A stretch of DNA of 64,000 nt from an uncultured Cohaesibacter sp. (GTDB lineage Bacteria; Pseudomonadota; Alphaproteobacteria; Rhizobiales; Cohaesibacteraceae), in NCBI RefSeq assembly GCF_963676275.1, contig NZ_OY781091.1, positions 1,218,775 through 1,282,774 on the forward strand, written 5' to 3'. Below, piece by piece: positions 1 through 8,579 of the stretch. The notes beneath the pieces were generated by a model. That model worked only from the letters and a program-made list of their open reading frames with translations, made no database searches and was not told the DNA's origin. Within the stretch, counting starts at the first letter, position 1. Each line of letters starts with the position of its first letter. The position numbers were made by a program, and so were the translations under genes.

Positions 1-1
1 G

Positions 2-682
2 ACGCCCGCCGTCTGGCAGCGTCGTCTGGAAGGGGCTTTCGGTGATCGCCTTGTGCTGGATCGCATGCTCAAAAGGCTGGAACAGGGTGGCTCCGAGAGC
101 CATGGTGCTTCGGCCGGTCTTGCCCGCATTCTGGAAGGCAAGGCACCGGAAGATGTGCGCGAAGCGGTCGAGGAAATGCTCGATATTGCAGGGCTTGCCG
201 CCGTCGGCGGTCGTTCCGTCGGTGATATTGCCGAGCGTTACATGGAAAAGGCCGAGCTCGCCGCCATGGCTGGCTGGGATGCCGACAAGCTGGCAATCAT
301 CGCCCGCTATCTTTCCATCGCCGGATCGCTTGATGAAAGCCTTGATCAACTGCGCGCTTTCGATGTCGAGGCAGGTGGATTGCTGGGTGATGCGCTCGCC
401 ACGCTGGCAGATCGCATTGCGGCCATTCGTGCTGCGGTGCCTGATGGCACCGAACTGGTCTTCAAGGCCGATTTCGGGCGTCGCCTCGATTATTATTCCG
501 GCTTCAATTATGAACTGCATTTTGCGGGCGAAGCCAAGCCCGTAGCCGGTGGTGGTCGCTATGACCGGCTGCTTGGCATTCTGGCCTCGCGGGCCAAGCG
601 CGGCAAGCCGGTTGATGCGGTGCCAGCCATCGGCTTTGTCGTCTGGCTGGATCGTCTCGCCTCACAGGCAAAAGAAAGCTAG
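2..682 (+). CDS. hisZ: ATP phosphoribosyltransferase regulatory subunit HisZ (3' part)
   Basis: The reading frame is open from the window edge, so the start lies upstream. HisZ is a catalytically inactive relative of histidyl-tRNA synthetase that activates HisG in the first step of histidine synthesis. The visible part keeps the class II synthetase-like core, with the YYSGFNYELH and GGGRYDRLLG motifs typical of HisZ and HisRS near the C-terminus. It ends 12 bp before hisG, preceded there by a purine-rich AGGGAGAGAG ribosome site, so the two genes are co-transcribed. HisRS itself is less likely because the fragment ends shortly after the GGRYD motif and lacks an anticodon-binding domain. Confidence 0.93.
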   Translation, partial: TPAVWQRRLEGAFGDRLVLDRMLKRLEQGGSESHGASAGLARILEGKAPEDVREAVEEMLDIAGLAAVGGRSVGDIAERYMEKAELAAMAGWDADKLAIIARYLSIAGSLDESLDQLRAFDVEAGGLLGDALATLADRIAAIRAAVPDGTELVFKADFGRRLDYYSGFNYELHFAGEAKPVAGGGRYDRLLGILASRAKRGKPVDAVPAIGFVVWLDRLASQAKES

Positions 683-694
683 GGAGAGAGCAAC

Positions 695-1675
695 ATGAGC
701 AAGACACCTCTTATCATCGCGATCCCTTCCAAAGGCCGCTTGCAGGAAAATACCAATGCCTTCTTTGCTCGCGCCGGGCTCGATGTTGCCCGCCCGGGTG
801 GTGCGCGCAATTATCGTGGTCATCTCACCGGTATCGACAATGTCGAGATCGCCTTTCTTTCCGCCTCGGAAATTGCCAAGGAGCTGAAAGTCGGTTCCGT
901 GCATCTGGGTGTGACGGGCGAGGATCTGATCCGCGAACATCTGGCCGCCCCCGAGAGCTATGTCGACCTGCTGATCAAGCTCGGTTTCGGCCATGCCAAT
1001 GTGGTCATTGCCGTGCCCAAGGCCTGGATTGATGTGCGCAACATGGAAGATCTGGGCGATGTCGCCATGGATATGCCTGCCCGCTATGGTCACCGCCTGC
1101 GCGTTGCCACCAAATATATCAACCTGACCCGCGCCTTCTTTGCCAGCCACGGCATCATCGACTACAAGATTGTCGAAAGCCTTGGCGCAACAGAAGGGGC
1201 TCCGGCCGCCGGTTCGGCTGATATCATCGTTGACATCACCTCCACCGGCTCGACCCTTGAGGCCAACAATCTCAAGATTCTCGATGATGGCGTCATGCTG
1301 CGTTCCGAGGCCAATCTTGTGGCGTCGCTGACAGCGGACTGGTCCGAGGAAGCCAAATCTGCACTGGGCGAGATCCTTGATCGCATTCAGGCCGAAGAAG
1401 CGGCCCGCACAGTGCGTGAGATCACGGCAGCCCATTCTGAAGCGGCAGCCATCAGTCAGCAGATTTGCGATGAGTTCAAGCAGGAGGGTGTCACGGCTCC
1501 CTATGGCCATAATGACCATATCCTGCGATTGCATGCGCCGCAGGGCAAGGTCTATGCCATCGCCCGGCGCCTCAGGGAGCTGGGGGCTGTTACGGTTTCT
1601 GTGGCGCATCTGGACTATGTCTTCGAGGCTTCCAATCCGCTGTTCGACCACATGCTGGCGCGCCTTGCCCAATAG
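695..1675 (+). CDS. hisG: ATP phosphoribosyltransferase HisG
   Basis: This is the first committed enzyme of histidine biosynthesis, condensing ATP and PRPP. The 326-residue protein starts IAIPSKGRLQ, the expected N-terminus, and carries the PRPP-binding stretch around residues 165-190 (DIIVDITSTGSTLEANNLK). The ATG follows a strong AGGGAGAGAG site. It is about 100 residues longer than the short HisG form that normally depends on HisZ. The extra C-terminal segment (about 230-326) resembles the regulatory extension of longer forms. Long HisG together with hisZ is, as I recall, seen in some Rhizobiales such as Brucella, so this is probably lineage-typical. Confidence 0.95.
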   Translation: MSKTPLIIAIPSKGRLQENTNAFFARAGLDVARPGGARNYRGHLTGIDNVEIAFLSASEIAKELKVGSVHLGVTGEDLIREHLAAPESYVDLLIKLGFGHANVVIAVPKAWIDVRNMEDLGDVAMDMPARYGHRLRVATKYINLTRAFFASHGIIDYKIVESLGATEGAPAAGSADIIVDITSTGSTLEANNLKILDDGVMLRSEANLVASLTADWSEEAKSALGEILDRIQAEEAARTVREITAAHSEAAAISQQICDEFKQEGVTAPYGHNDHILRLHAPQGKVYAIARRLRELGAVTVSVAHLDYVFEASNPLFDHMLARLAQ

Positions 1676-1867
1676 TCCGGTGCATCCGCATCCGTAAGGG
1701 GCGGTTGGCCTTGATTTGGACTTATTGCTGAGGACAATCTTGCAGCTCGCAAGATGGGTGGAGATTCGGCAGACCCGCCTTGAATTTGCCTGTCGGGAAG
1801 TCTCATGCCGGACTTTTCCTGATGACTGGGCTGGGTTTTGAGTGGCCAATCAGCAGATGAGCATCAT

Positions 1868-2968
1868 ATGAGCATGAAAAGAGACATTTCCCGCCGCGCC
1901 ACTCTCAAGATGGTTGCGGCCGGACTGGCAGCACCGGCGCTCATTCGCGCCTCCGTTGTCAATGCCGCCGAGCTTGATCGGGCCATCGGAAGCCTCATCA
2001 TGGTCGGCTTTTCAGGCAAGAGCGCAGGCGGCAGCTTTGTGCGCACCATCGCCGGCCATATTGCCAAGGGCAGGGCCGCTTCCGTGGTCTATCTTTCCAC
2101 CAATGTTGGAACGCGCAAGGATGTTCTGGATCTCAACAAGCTGTTCCATGACGCTGGCGTCACCCATATTGCCATCGATCACGAAGGAGGCACGGTGCAG
2201 CGCCTCAAGAAGGCGCAGGGCTTTACCCGCATCGGCTCCGCGCTCAGCATCGCCCAGAGCACCAGCCCCGGCGGTGCCGAGAAGATTTATGAAGTGGCAG
2301 CAAGAGAACTTGCCGAAGCGGGCTTTACCTTCAATCTGGGACCGGTTGCCGATCTGCATCGTTCCTACAATCCGGTTATCGGCCAGAACAAGCGCGCCTA
2401 TGGCGAGGATGCCGCAACGGTGATCCGCTATGCCGGGGCATTCGTCAAGGCCCACCGGCGCCATGGCATAACCACTGCACTCAAGCATTTTCCCGGCCAT
2501 GGTCTCTCCAGAGCCGATAGCCATAATGGCTTTGTCGATATTCGGGACAGCTGGAAGCCGGAAGAATTGACGCCCTTCGCCGAACTGGTGCGTCAGGGGC
2601 TTGCCGATGTCGTCATGTCCGGCCATCTCTATGTGCGTGTCGGCAAGGATAGCGATGGTGAATTGACAACCTTCTCACGCGCTTTGGTGCGCGATGCCTT
2701 GCGCCGCCGCATGGGCTTCAACGGCCTGATCATGACGGACGATCTGAATATGGGGGCCGTGCGCAAAGTGGCGGCACCAAAAGAGGCGACCCTTCGCGCC
2801 GCCTCCGCTGGCTATGACATCCTTCTGCTCTCCAACAGCCTAAAGCCTGATGCCGACCTGCCCGCCGAGGCTGTCGGCTGGATCCGTGATGCGGTTCGCC
2901 ACGGCCAGATCAGCGAGAAGCAGATTCTGGACACGGCAACCCGCCTGAGGCGATCCCGTTCGGCCTGA
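1868..2968 (+). CDS. Tat-exported glycoside hydrolase family 3 protein (NagZ-like)
   Basis: The protein resembles the N-terminal TIM-barrel domain of family 3 glycosidases, such as beta-N-acetylhexosaminidase NagZ of peptidoglycan recycling. The signature KHFPGHG and the following DSH (about residues 210-225) match the NagZ loop, and IMTDDLNMGA carries the nucleophile Asp. The N-terminus (KRDISRRATLKMVAAGLAAPAL) is a twin-arginine signal, so unlike cytoplasmic NagZ this enzyme is predicted to be exported to the periplasm. An in-frame TTG at 1838 is possible, but the ATG codons at 1868 and 1874 place the RR motif properly. It stands alone downstream of hisG. Confidence 0.88.
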   Translation: MSMKRDISRRATLKMVAAGLAAPALIRASVVNAAELDRAIGSLIMVGFSGKSAGGSFVRTIAGHIAKGRAASVVYLSTNVGTRKDVLDLNKLFHDAGVTHIAIDHEGGTVQRLKKAQGFTRIGSALSIAQSTSPGGAEKIYEVAARELAEAGFTFNLGPVADLHRSYNPVIGQNKRAYGEDAATVIRYAGAFVKAHRRHGITTALKHFPGHGLSRADSHNGFVDIRDSWKPEELTPFAELVRQGLADVVMSGHLYVRVGKDSDGELTTFSRALVRDALRRRMGFNGLIMTDDLNMGAVRKVAAPKEATLRAASAGYDILLLSNSLKPDADLPAEAVGWIRDAVRHGQISEKQILDTATRLRRSRSA

Positions 2969-3014
2969 TGGGCCGGGCCACCACTATGTGAGCGAATGGA
3001 CGTGAGAAGCCCCT

Positions 3015-3359
3015 TCAGCGAGGGCTGCGGCTATATTTGCGCGCCAGATCCGGATAATGATAGACAAGCGTTGCAAACACGGTTTCATCGACCGCAGAGC
3101 CAAGACCGGCTGCAATCAGCCTTGCGCTTTGCTCTGTGCGGACTTTCAGGCTGGAAAGGCAAAGACCGCTGCGCGCACCCAGATCATAGGCTTCCCTGAA
3201 GGACATGATGCGGGCGCGGAACCCGGCCTTGAGAACGGCAATTGTTTCCGGGCCGATTGTCTTTGCTGCATGAATGTCTTTTCTGCTGTCAGTATGCCCG
3301 GTCAAATCGGAGGCGTGATTGACAGGAAAATCAAAATTCTGATCGACTGCTTCAAACAT
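3015..3359 (-). CDS. Small conserved-looking hypothetical protein
   Basis: I do not recognise this 114-residue protein. The ATG is preceded at good distance by AGGAAGGA, which supports translation. The N-terminal half is polar and probably flexible (FDFPVNHASDLTGHTDSRKD). The C-terminal half looks folded, with helical segments such as IGPETIAVLKAGFRARIMSFREA. No signal peptide or membrane segment is seen. It is the only gene between the GH3 gene and a 1.1-kb gene-poor region, and is convergent with the GH3 gene. Confidence 0.55.
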   Translation of the reverse strand: MFEAVDQNFDFPVNHASDLTGHTDSRKDIHAAKTIGPETIAVLKAGFRARIMSFREAYDLGARSGLCLSSLKVRTEQSARLIAAGLGSAVDETVFATLVYHYPDLARKYSRSPR

Positions 3360-4512
3360 TGTGTTTCCTTCCTAACATGCCCATGGACAACGCCCATGCA
3401 GGGGTTTGGAAGACTGACGACAACAGGTATGGGAACTCCGCTTGGTTGCGTCCATCTTCGCGGTTTAGCAAAGATGCCGCCACATCCCCGTACAGGTGCC
3501 ACCTTGCCGCGGTTTGGCAGGTTGGCGAGGGCGTCAGCCCTTCTCATGATGATGGCTGGATAAATAAAGCATCTTTGCGGCAGACGCAAGCCTGTTGTGG
3601 ATAGTGGGCCAAAAATGGAAATTTCTGAAGGAAAAATCGCTCTGGACGGATGTCCAATTTGCTCGTATAGATTGAATGAAGGCCTTGAGAGATGGTTTTA
3701 TCAGGCATTGTATGGTGGCAATGCTTGATAAAAATACCGGAATTGGTGTGGCGCTTTTTGATGGCAATTTCAGGTTTATGTTTCTCAAAAAAAATAAGAG
3801 GCCGTCTGGTGACGACCTCTAGTGACGGTAAATTGTGGGGACCGTCCTTAGAAAGACTTTTTCTGAGCAACTCCGACATCTCGTTGGGGGACCGACATCG
3901 AACTGCATTTATTCTTGGGCCTTTCTTGATTTTGATAATACTCAAAATTGCAGAGATTTTCTATAGGTATCGAGTGTAAGCCTTGTGTTTCTGCCGTATT
4001 TGGCAAGGTTATAAAGTGTGTGAAGACGATTACCTTATTGAGTTAGGTGGTTTTTATAATTTTTTTATCAAGTAATGCTATTCGTATTTGTGCGACATTA
4101 CAATGTAATCCTTCTAAATAGTCATATATACGTACCATATATTGTTTTATGTCTAAATATTTCTTGTTTGACTGGCCAAGTAAAAGTTGGAAATTAATTG
4201 CGCAATTTCGCAAGTTTGCTTTGTCTTCCATGGTGCAGACGGGTGAATCGAATTTAACTCGAAATCTAATAAAAAATATGCACCGACTTTGCATTGTTTC
4301 ACGGGCGTAGCGCTTCTCCTTTACTCGGAGAGTTCGGGCAATACGAAAGGGGATAAGAAATTTTTAACCGCAAAGCACATTCTGCGCCCTTTACCTGTGG
4401 TTGCACGTCAATTTTTCGACTCGCAGCATGCTATCTTGCATTTGGCTGTCCAAAAGCGCATGCATCACAGGGACGCTTGCAAGCTGCCTGATCCGTTCGG
4501 AGCCTGCATGTC
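3360..4512. other. Gene-poor AT-rich region
   Basis: No convincing protein gene is seen in these 1.15 kb. Open frames on both strands (for example 3692-3979 plus and 3544-3945 minus) lack ribosome sites and recognisable domains. The region becomes markedly AT-rich after 3700. The one structured element is a terminator-like hairpin at 3787-3820, annotated separately. Confidence 0.6.
3787..3820 (-). terminator. Orphan Rho-independent terminator-like hairpin
   Basis: Read on the minus strand this is a 10-bp stem (AGAGGTCGTC, loop ACCA, GACGGCCTCT, one mismatch) followed by a TATTTTTTTT tract. It has the full form of an intrinsic terminator, but no annotated minus-strand gene ends near it. It would terminate a transcript coming from 3830-4500. 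Confidence 0.5.
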
Positions 4513-5304
4513 ATGGTGAATTTTGTCAGCCCGAGATCTCTCGCTGACTGCATGTGGAGAGTGGCGTTGCTGTGCGCTTTGGATTTCGGATTGGCTCAAG
4601 GTGTGGATGATGCCATCATCCATCTGGTCAGGGCAGGAAAAGTGGGGGCCTTGGCTGCTTTGCCAATATCGGACCTCTGGCCCAAAAGCGCCGCTGGCCT
4701 GCAGACCTTTCTGGCTGCTGCCCCCAAAAGGCCTATTGTCGGCCTGTCTTTGACCTTGTCGGGAGAATTCTCACCTTTATCGACCGGTTTCTCTCCCGAC
4801 AATCGTGATCAGCAGGGGCATCTGCCGCGTCTTGAGGATCTGGCCCGCGCTGCGTTGCGCTTCGAGCTGGACGAGAAAATACTTGAAGCCGAGTTTCGCG
4901 CTCAGCATCGGCGGTTCACTGCCCATTTGGGTGCGGCTCCACATTTTCTGGTTCTGCAACCCGAAATCCTGTATTTCGCAGCTGCCGCGCGCGCCGTTAC
5001 CCGCACGATTACCAATTTCAAGAGCAATACCATTCCGGTGATCTGCCCGCTTCTGCCGCAAGCCGATGGTTTTCGGGACAAATTGCTAAAGCGCCATGTC
5101 TGGCGTTCCAATGATCACATGCGCGAACCCTGGGTGCGCCGCGCGATGATGGAAGTGCCCTCGGCGAGCAAAATGCCACCCAAAAGCAGCTGGCTACAGG
5201 ATGGCAAGATATGGACAGCCATCCGACCGTCCTTCCCTGATGAAAGGCTCGCCCGCTTTGACAAAAACTGGGAAAAGCGGCTTGAGCAGGTAAACTGGCT
5301 GTGA
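4513..5304 (+). CDS. ChbG/HpnK (YdjC) family deacetylase-like protein with degenerate metal site
   Basis: The fold-level pattern follows carbohydrate deacetylases of the ChbG/HpnK family: an N-terminal DFGL with VDDAI, a GLxLTL strand (77-82), and an ExxAQ-RFTAHLG helix before the third metal motif. The family's metal ligands are missing. The ADDFG motif reads ALDFG, the His of GLHLTL is Ser, and the HQH motif region reads LQPEI (148-152). Family enzymes remove acetyl groups from chitooligosaccharides or hopanoid precursors using these ligands, so this copy is probably inactive or altered in function. The ATG at 4513 has a GGAG site; Met14 (4552) is an alternative start nearer the usual N-terminus. 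Confidence 0.7.
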   Translation: MVNFVSPRSLADCMWRVALLCALDFGLAQGVDDAIIHLVRAGKVGALAALPISDLWPKSAAGLQTFLAAAPKRPIVGLSLTLSGEFSPLSTGFSPDNRDQQGHLPRLEDLARAALRFELDEKILEAEFRAQHRRFTAHLGAAPHFLVLQPEILYFAAAARAVTRTITNFKSNTIPVICPLLPQADGFRDKLLKRHVWRSNDHMREPWVRRAMMEVPSASKMPPKSSWLQDGKIWTAIRPSFPDERLARFDKNWEKRLEQVNWL

Positions 5305-6055
5305 TTTCTTACCCTATTTTTGCCTCTTGTTATGGATGATTCAGCTTTTTACCCTGCGTTCTGCGAAACAATTTTATGAAAATACAACATTTCCGAGTAA
5401 AAACTCAAATACGCCACTTGAGTTCCTCTTAGGGCGCGGTATTCTTGTATTGCACGATGGGTGTGGCCAGTTGCGAGCAAAGCCCAGCTTCTACAACTTT
5501 AGTGGCCCTGTTCATTGTTGAGGAAAACGCAATATAACATATAGATATGAATATGTGACTGAGCCGGCTTCCTTCTTTGCCGGGAAATGACATTGGGTAA
5601 ATAGGGCGAGATCTGAACAGACGCCCAAATTCAATGCAATAGATGGAACAAGTCGCTAGGCAGTTTGCGGTTTCTTCAATTTGAGCTTGTATTTGGCCAA
5701 TTTGCATCAAGAAAGCCTTCTTGGCCAAACAGGATCAGACCATCGGTTGAGGCTCGTTTTCTACGGGCATGTACGAACATAGTCGCGGTCGGATTTCATT
5801 CGATGCTGCGACAAGGCGGGTCGCTTTTCGGGGGACTGGTGGCCCGCCTCTTTCAACCTCACCATCATGATCGTCGCTTCTTTCTCTCATATCGATTCTC
5901 ATCGACCTGTTGCTATCAATCTGGACAGATCAGGCTGAATTGTAAGCCTGATTTTGCACAATTATCGATTTCATCATTTTGGTGCCCGTTTTTTCAACAT
6001 GGAGAAAATGCGCTTTGAGTACAGTCGTGTTCCCTTGGATTTTACCCAAATATGT
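5305..6055. other. Intergenic region without recognisable gene
   Basis: About 750 bp between the ChbG-like gene and the convergent Cas6-like gene. Short open frames here show no ribosome site or family likeness. A long-looped GC-rich inverted repeat (AGGCGGG at about 5814 pairing with CCCGCCT at about 5847) is present, but it lacks a clear T-tract for either strand. Confidence 0.5.
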
Positions 6056-7054
6056 CTAAATCAGGTATAGATCATAGCGACCTTGCCCGAATGCAACCAT
6101 CGGGCCTGCATGCAGCAATTCTCCCAGACGAAGCAGCTGAATGATTTCCGCCCGCTTCTCTTGAGGGAGATGGATCTGCAACAGACCGGTCTGCCCATTC
6201 ATGGCAATGGATGCACTGCGCTTCTGACTGACAGACCGGTGCCATTTCAGCTCGGTCAATCCTGCTTCATCAATCTTGCAGGCCTTGATTGCCTCTCCCA
6301 CCGCTTGCAAATCCTGTCCCGGTTCGAGCCCATGCCAGCGGGCGACATCCGACGCACGGCTGATCAGCGCTTGAAGAAACTGTTCTCCGGGGGATAGCTC
6401 GGGCTGGCTGGCATCACAATGAAAAGGAGTGACGAAAGAGACCATGGCGCGTTCGGCAAGCTCCTGTTCCCGATCCTGTCCCGTCCAGACATTTTCAACA
6501 GACCGAATGATGACGCTGTCACAAACCGGTCCCAGTCCGCCAATAAAGACGCCCTGTTCAATGGCGCGGTGACAGGCGTCTGAAATTTCACTGCCCCAAA
6601 GCAGGCCCAGTCCGAACAGTCGCAGGGTGATGCGAACGCTTGTCGCATCGGCAGTTTCGCTGCGCACGACCCAGGGCAGGGCGCGGTCCGAACTGGTCTC
6701 TTCACTCTTGTCCTGCGGCATGTTGAAGAAAACCTGAAAGCCGCTGGCAGGCCCCCAGGGGCAGGGGAGTCCGGCGAGCGCTTCCCGGGATGCGGTTTTC
6801 ATCAATTGCGACCCGATGGCCTGCCGGACAGCACCGGGAAATCCCGGATGCTGGGCCTGCGGTCCGTCTCCCTCGCATTCGAAAGTGATGTCCCTTATGG
6901 TCAGGCTTTGCAAAAAATGATCAAAGCCGCAGTCGCTTTCCGGCCTTGCAAGCAGATGCAAAAGATCGTTGCCGGTGGGCGCAATGGCTGGAGCAAACAG
7001 GAATGTTGGGCTCAGGGTTGCGCAGTCCATATCATGTGCGGATATCTTGTTCAT
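6056..7054 (-). CDS. Stand-alone Cas6-like RAMP protein
   Basis: The 332-residue protein has the layout of the Cas6 C-terminal-domain family (PF10040-type pre-crRNA endoribonucleases). An N-terminal RAMP half carries a PGAVRQAIGSQL segment, then LPCPWGP and FQVFFN, corresponding to the usual RGAFG and CPYA-FE pattern. A C-terminal RAMP half includes VSFVTPF and ends LGELLHAGP followed by the Gly-rich FGQGRYDL loop. Cas6 cuts CRISPR transcripts, but no repeat array or other cas gene lies in the window. The ATG at 7054 is preferred because AGGTGA sits just upstream; GTG at 7063 is the alternative. The active-site His cannot be assigned by eye. It could be a domesticated RNA-processing enzyme. 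Confidence 0.72.
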   Translation of the reverse strand: MNKISAHDMDCATLSPTFLFAPAIAPTGNDLLHLLARPESDCGFDHFLQSLTIRDITFECEGDGPQAQHPGFPGAVRQAIGSQLMKTASREALAGLPCPWGPASGFQVFFNMPQDKSEETSSDRALPWVVRSETADATSVRITLRLFGLGLLWGSEISDACHRAIEQGVFIGGLGPVCDSVIIRSVENVWTGQDREQELAERAMVSFVTPFHCDASQPELSPGEQFLQALISRASDVARWHGLEPGQDLQAVGEAIKACKIDEAGLTELKWHRSVSQKRSASIAMNGQTGLLQIHLPQEKRAEIIQLLRLGELLHAGPMVAFGQGRYDLYLI

Positions 7055-7196
7055 GAAGCTCACCTAAAAACACGAAGGTCAATTGATCTGGCATGCCGGA
7101 GCTGCATGCCCTTTTCGTGCCTAGTCTGGAATGCCAGAGGCGACTTGTCGATTAAAACAGGGCGGGGATTTTTAAGATGCATCCCTTCTTGAAGGC

Positions 7197-7250
7197 AAGG
7201 GATTGGCCGACAAGGGATTGGTCGACAAGGGATTGGCCGACAAGGGCTCC
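7197..7250. repeat. Short tandem repeat, 15-bp unit
   Basis: Three near-identical copies of AAGGGATTGGCCGAC (7197-7211, 7212-7226 with one change, 7227-7241) are followed by a partial fourth. They lie in the 260-bp space between the Cas6-like gene and the CII-like gene. Just upstream, AAGATGCATCC at 7174-7184 resembles one half of an NsrR operator, but the second half is poor. Confidence 0.8.
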
Positions 7251-7315
7251 AGACAATCGTCTTGCACCGGGCAGAAAGGACAGGGCCTCAGCTGGAAAAA
7301 GGAACTGGGCGGGCG

Positions 7316-7783
7316 TCAGCTTCTCATGCCGGAAACAAATTCGCGCAGGGAAATGAGACTGCGCTCCGCATCGTCGATCGCCTCCATGATGGTGATCGCT
7401 TCCCGATGATCAATGCGCCGATCTTTCAGCGCCTGATCTATGGTCTCCAGCACGTCCGAGGCCTCGAAAACGATCCGGTGTGCTGCCTGAAAAATATGGT
7501 CTTCGTGATCCTCCGGAGCGGGGTCAATCCGCTCGGCGGCAACGAAGGCCGTGCCCTTGAGCAGATAGCTGACCAGAGAGGGATCCGGGAAAAAGGCAAT
7601 CAGCCGACGGATTTCGTCTGCCGAAAATGGTGTCATGCCCTGTAGCCGCTGATAGAAAGACTGATAGCTCATGTCCGTTCCCTTGGCGACGGAGGCTATG
7701 TCATGTCTTTTGCTTTCCGTGATGGCTTTGCGGACCAGAAAGCCGAAATGCTTCCCTCTGTCCTTGGTCTTGAGTGGGGTCAT
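7316..7783 (-). CDS. Phage CII (CP76)-like regulatory protein
   Basis: The 155-residue protein resembles the phage regulatory protein CII family (PF06892). An N-terminal helix-turn-helix region (DIASVAKGTDMSYQSFYQRL, about 28-47) is followed by FSADEIRRLIAFFPDP and a helical C-terminus with EASDVLETIDQALKDRRI, as in that family. Such proteins control lysogeny or plasmid functions in mobile elements, but no other phage gene is nearby, so this is an isolated chromosomal copy. GGGAG lies six bases before the ATG. It sits upstream of the Cas6-like gene on the same strand, separated by 260 bp with a tandem repeat. Confidence 0.65.
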   Translation of the reverse strand: MTPLKTKDRGKHFGFLVRKAITESKRHDIASVAKGTDMSYQSFYQRLQGMTPFSADEIRRLIAFFPDPSLVSYLLKGTAFVAAERIDPAPEDHEDHIFQAAHRIVFEASDVLETIDQALKDRRIDHREAITIMEAIDDAERSLISLREFVSGMRS

Positions 7784-7908
7784 TCAGGGCTCCCGCAGCG
7801 AAGATTTGAGAGTCGATTTTCTTGCCACAACCTTATATTGAATATGGTTGCGCAAAAAGACCCTGATATCTCAGGATTGCGAGAAGGACTGATTTTTTGG
7901 GAATAACT

Positions 7909-8391
7909 CTACTGATCTTGAGCGCAGGGCATGACGCTTCCATCCGGCGCAAGCACCAGATGCTTGGCATTTTTCGACTTCTCGACGATTTCTGCCAAAC
8001 TATGCTCATTCAGACTGGCCACAAACTGCTTGATCGAACGCGACATCACCCGCGACATTTCACAGCCGCCGAACATCGGGCAATCCGGTTGTGGTTCATC
8101 ATTGCAGCGCGGGCAAAGGCATTCGACGACGCCAAAGTCCGCTTCCATCGCCTTGGCCACATCGCCCATGCGAATATCTTCTGCGGCCATGCCCAGCACA
8201 AGACCACCGCCGCGCCCGCGCGTGGTTTTGAGGAAGCCGCTATTGGACAATTTGGCGATCAGCTTCATACAATGTGTGCGGGAAAGGCGCAGGGCCGAGG
8301 CGACCGTTTCCACAGTCAGGCTGCGCTCGTCATTCATCGCGACCAGCATCAAAATGCGATAAGCAAAATCCGTCCCTTTGGCCAATCTCAT
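7909..8391 (-). CDS. Rrf2-family Fe-S transcriptional regulator, NsrR-like
   Basis: The protein begins MRLAKGTDFAYRILM, the standard Rrf2 start, with a winged helix (LTVETVASALRLSRTHCMKL) and the GRGGGLVLG wing. Rrf2 proteins such as NsrR and IscR sense nitric oxide or Fe-S status through a cluster bound by three cysteines. Here the cluster loop holds five: Cys91, 93, 96, 104 and 110, with eight extra residues compared with typical NsrR. The VECL start and the spacing to the last Cys favour NsrR over IscR. The start at 8391 is chosen over the longer frame to 8460 because of GAGGTG just upstream and family length. It is divergent from slyX. Confidence 0.85.
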   Translation of the reverse strand: MRLAKGTDFAYRILMLVAMNDERSLTVETVASALRLSRTHCMKLIAKLSNSGFLKTTRGRGGGLVLGMAAEDIRMGDVAKAMEADFGVVECLCPRCNDEPQPDCPMFGGCEMSRVMSRSIKQFVASLNEHSLAEIVEKSKNAKHLVLAPDGSVMPCAQDQ

Positions 8392-8579
8392 GTGGCACCT
8401 CACTGTGGTTGTCATGCATAACTGAAGGGGTGCAAGCGGATTTTCTTTGAGCTGCATCAATTATCGAGATCAAAGTCATGTTTTTACCGTTTCATCTTGC
8501 GTGCCGGACATGAAAATATGCTATGAGCCGCCAGACGATTTGCCATATAATCCTGACGAAAAGAAAAGGGAGACACCAA

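Noticed and set aside
662-1849. 395-codon open frame opposite hisG
   Set aside because: Antisense shadow; hisG is unambiguous.
3544-3945. 133-codon frame on the minus strand
   Set aside because: No ribosome site or family, and the intrinsic terminator at 3787-3820 would interrupt its transcript.
7197-7250. Tandem repeat near the Cas6-like gene as a CRISPR array
   Set aside because: Units are 15 bp and directly adjacent with no spacers, so this is a simple tandem repeat.
7316-7783. Prophage around the CII-like gene
   Set aside because: No integrase, structural, lysis or attachment-site features are found in the neighbourhood.
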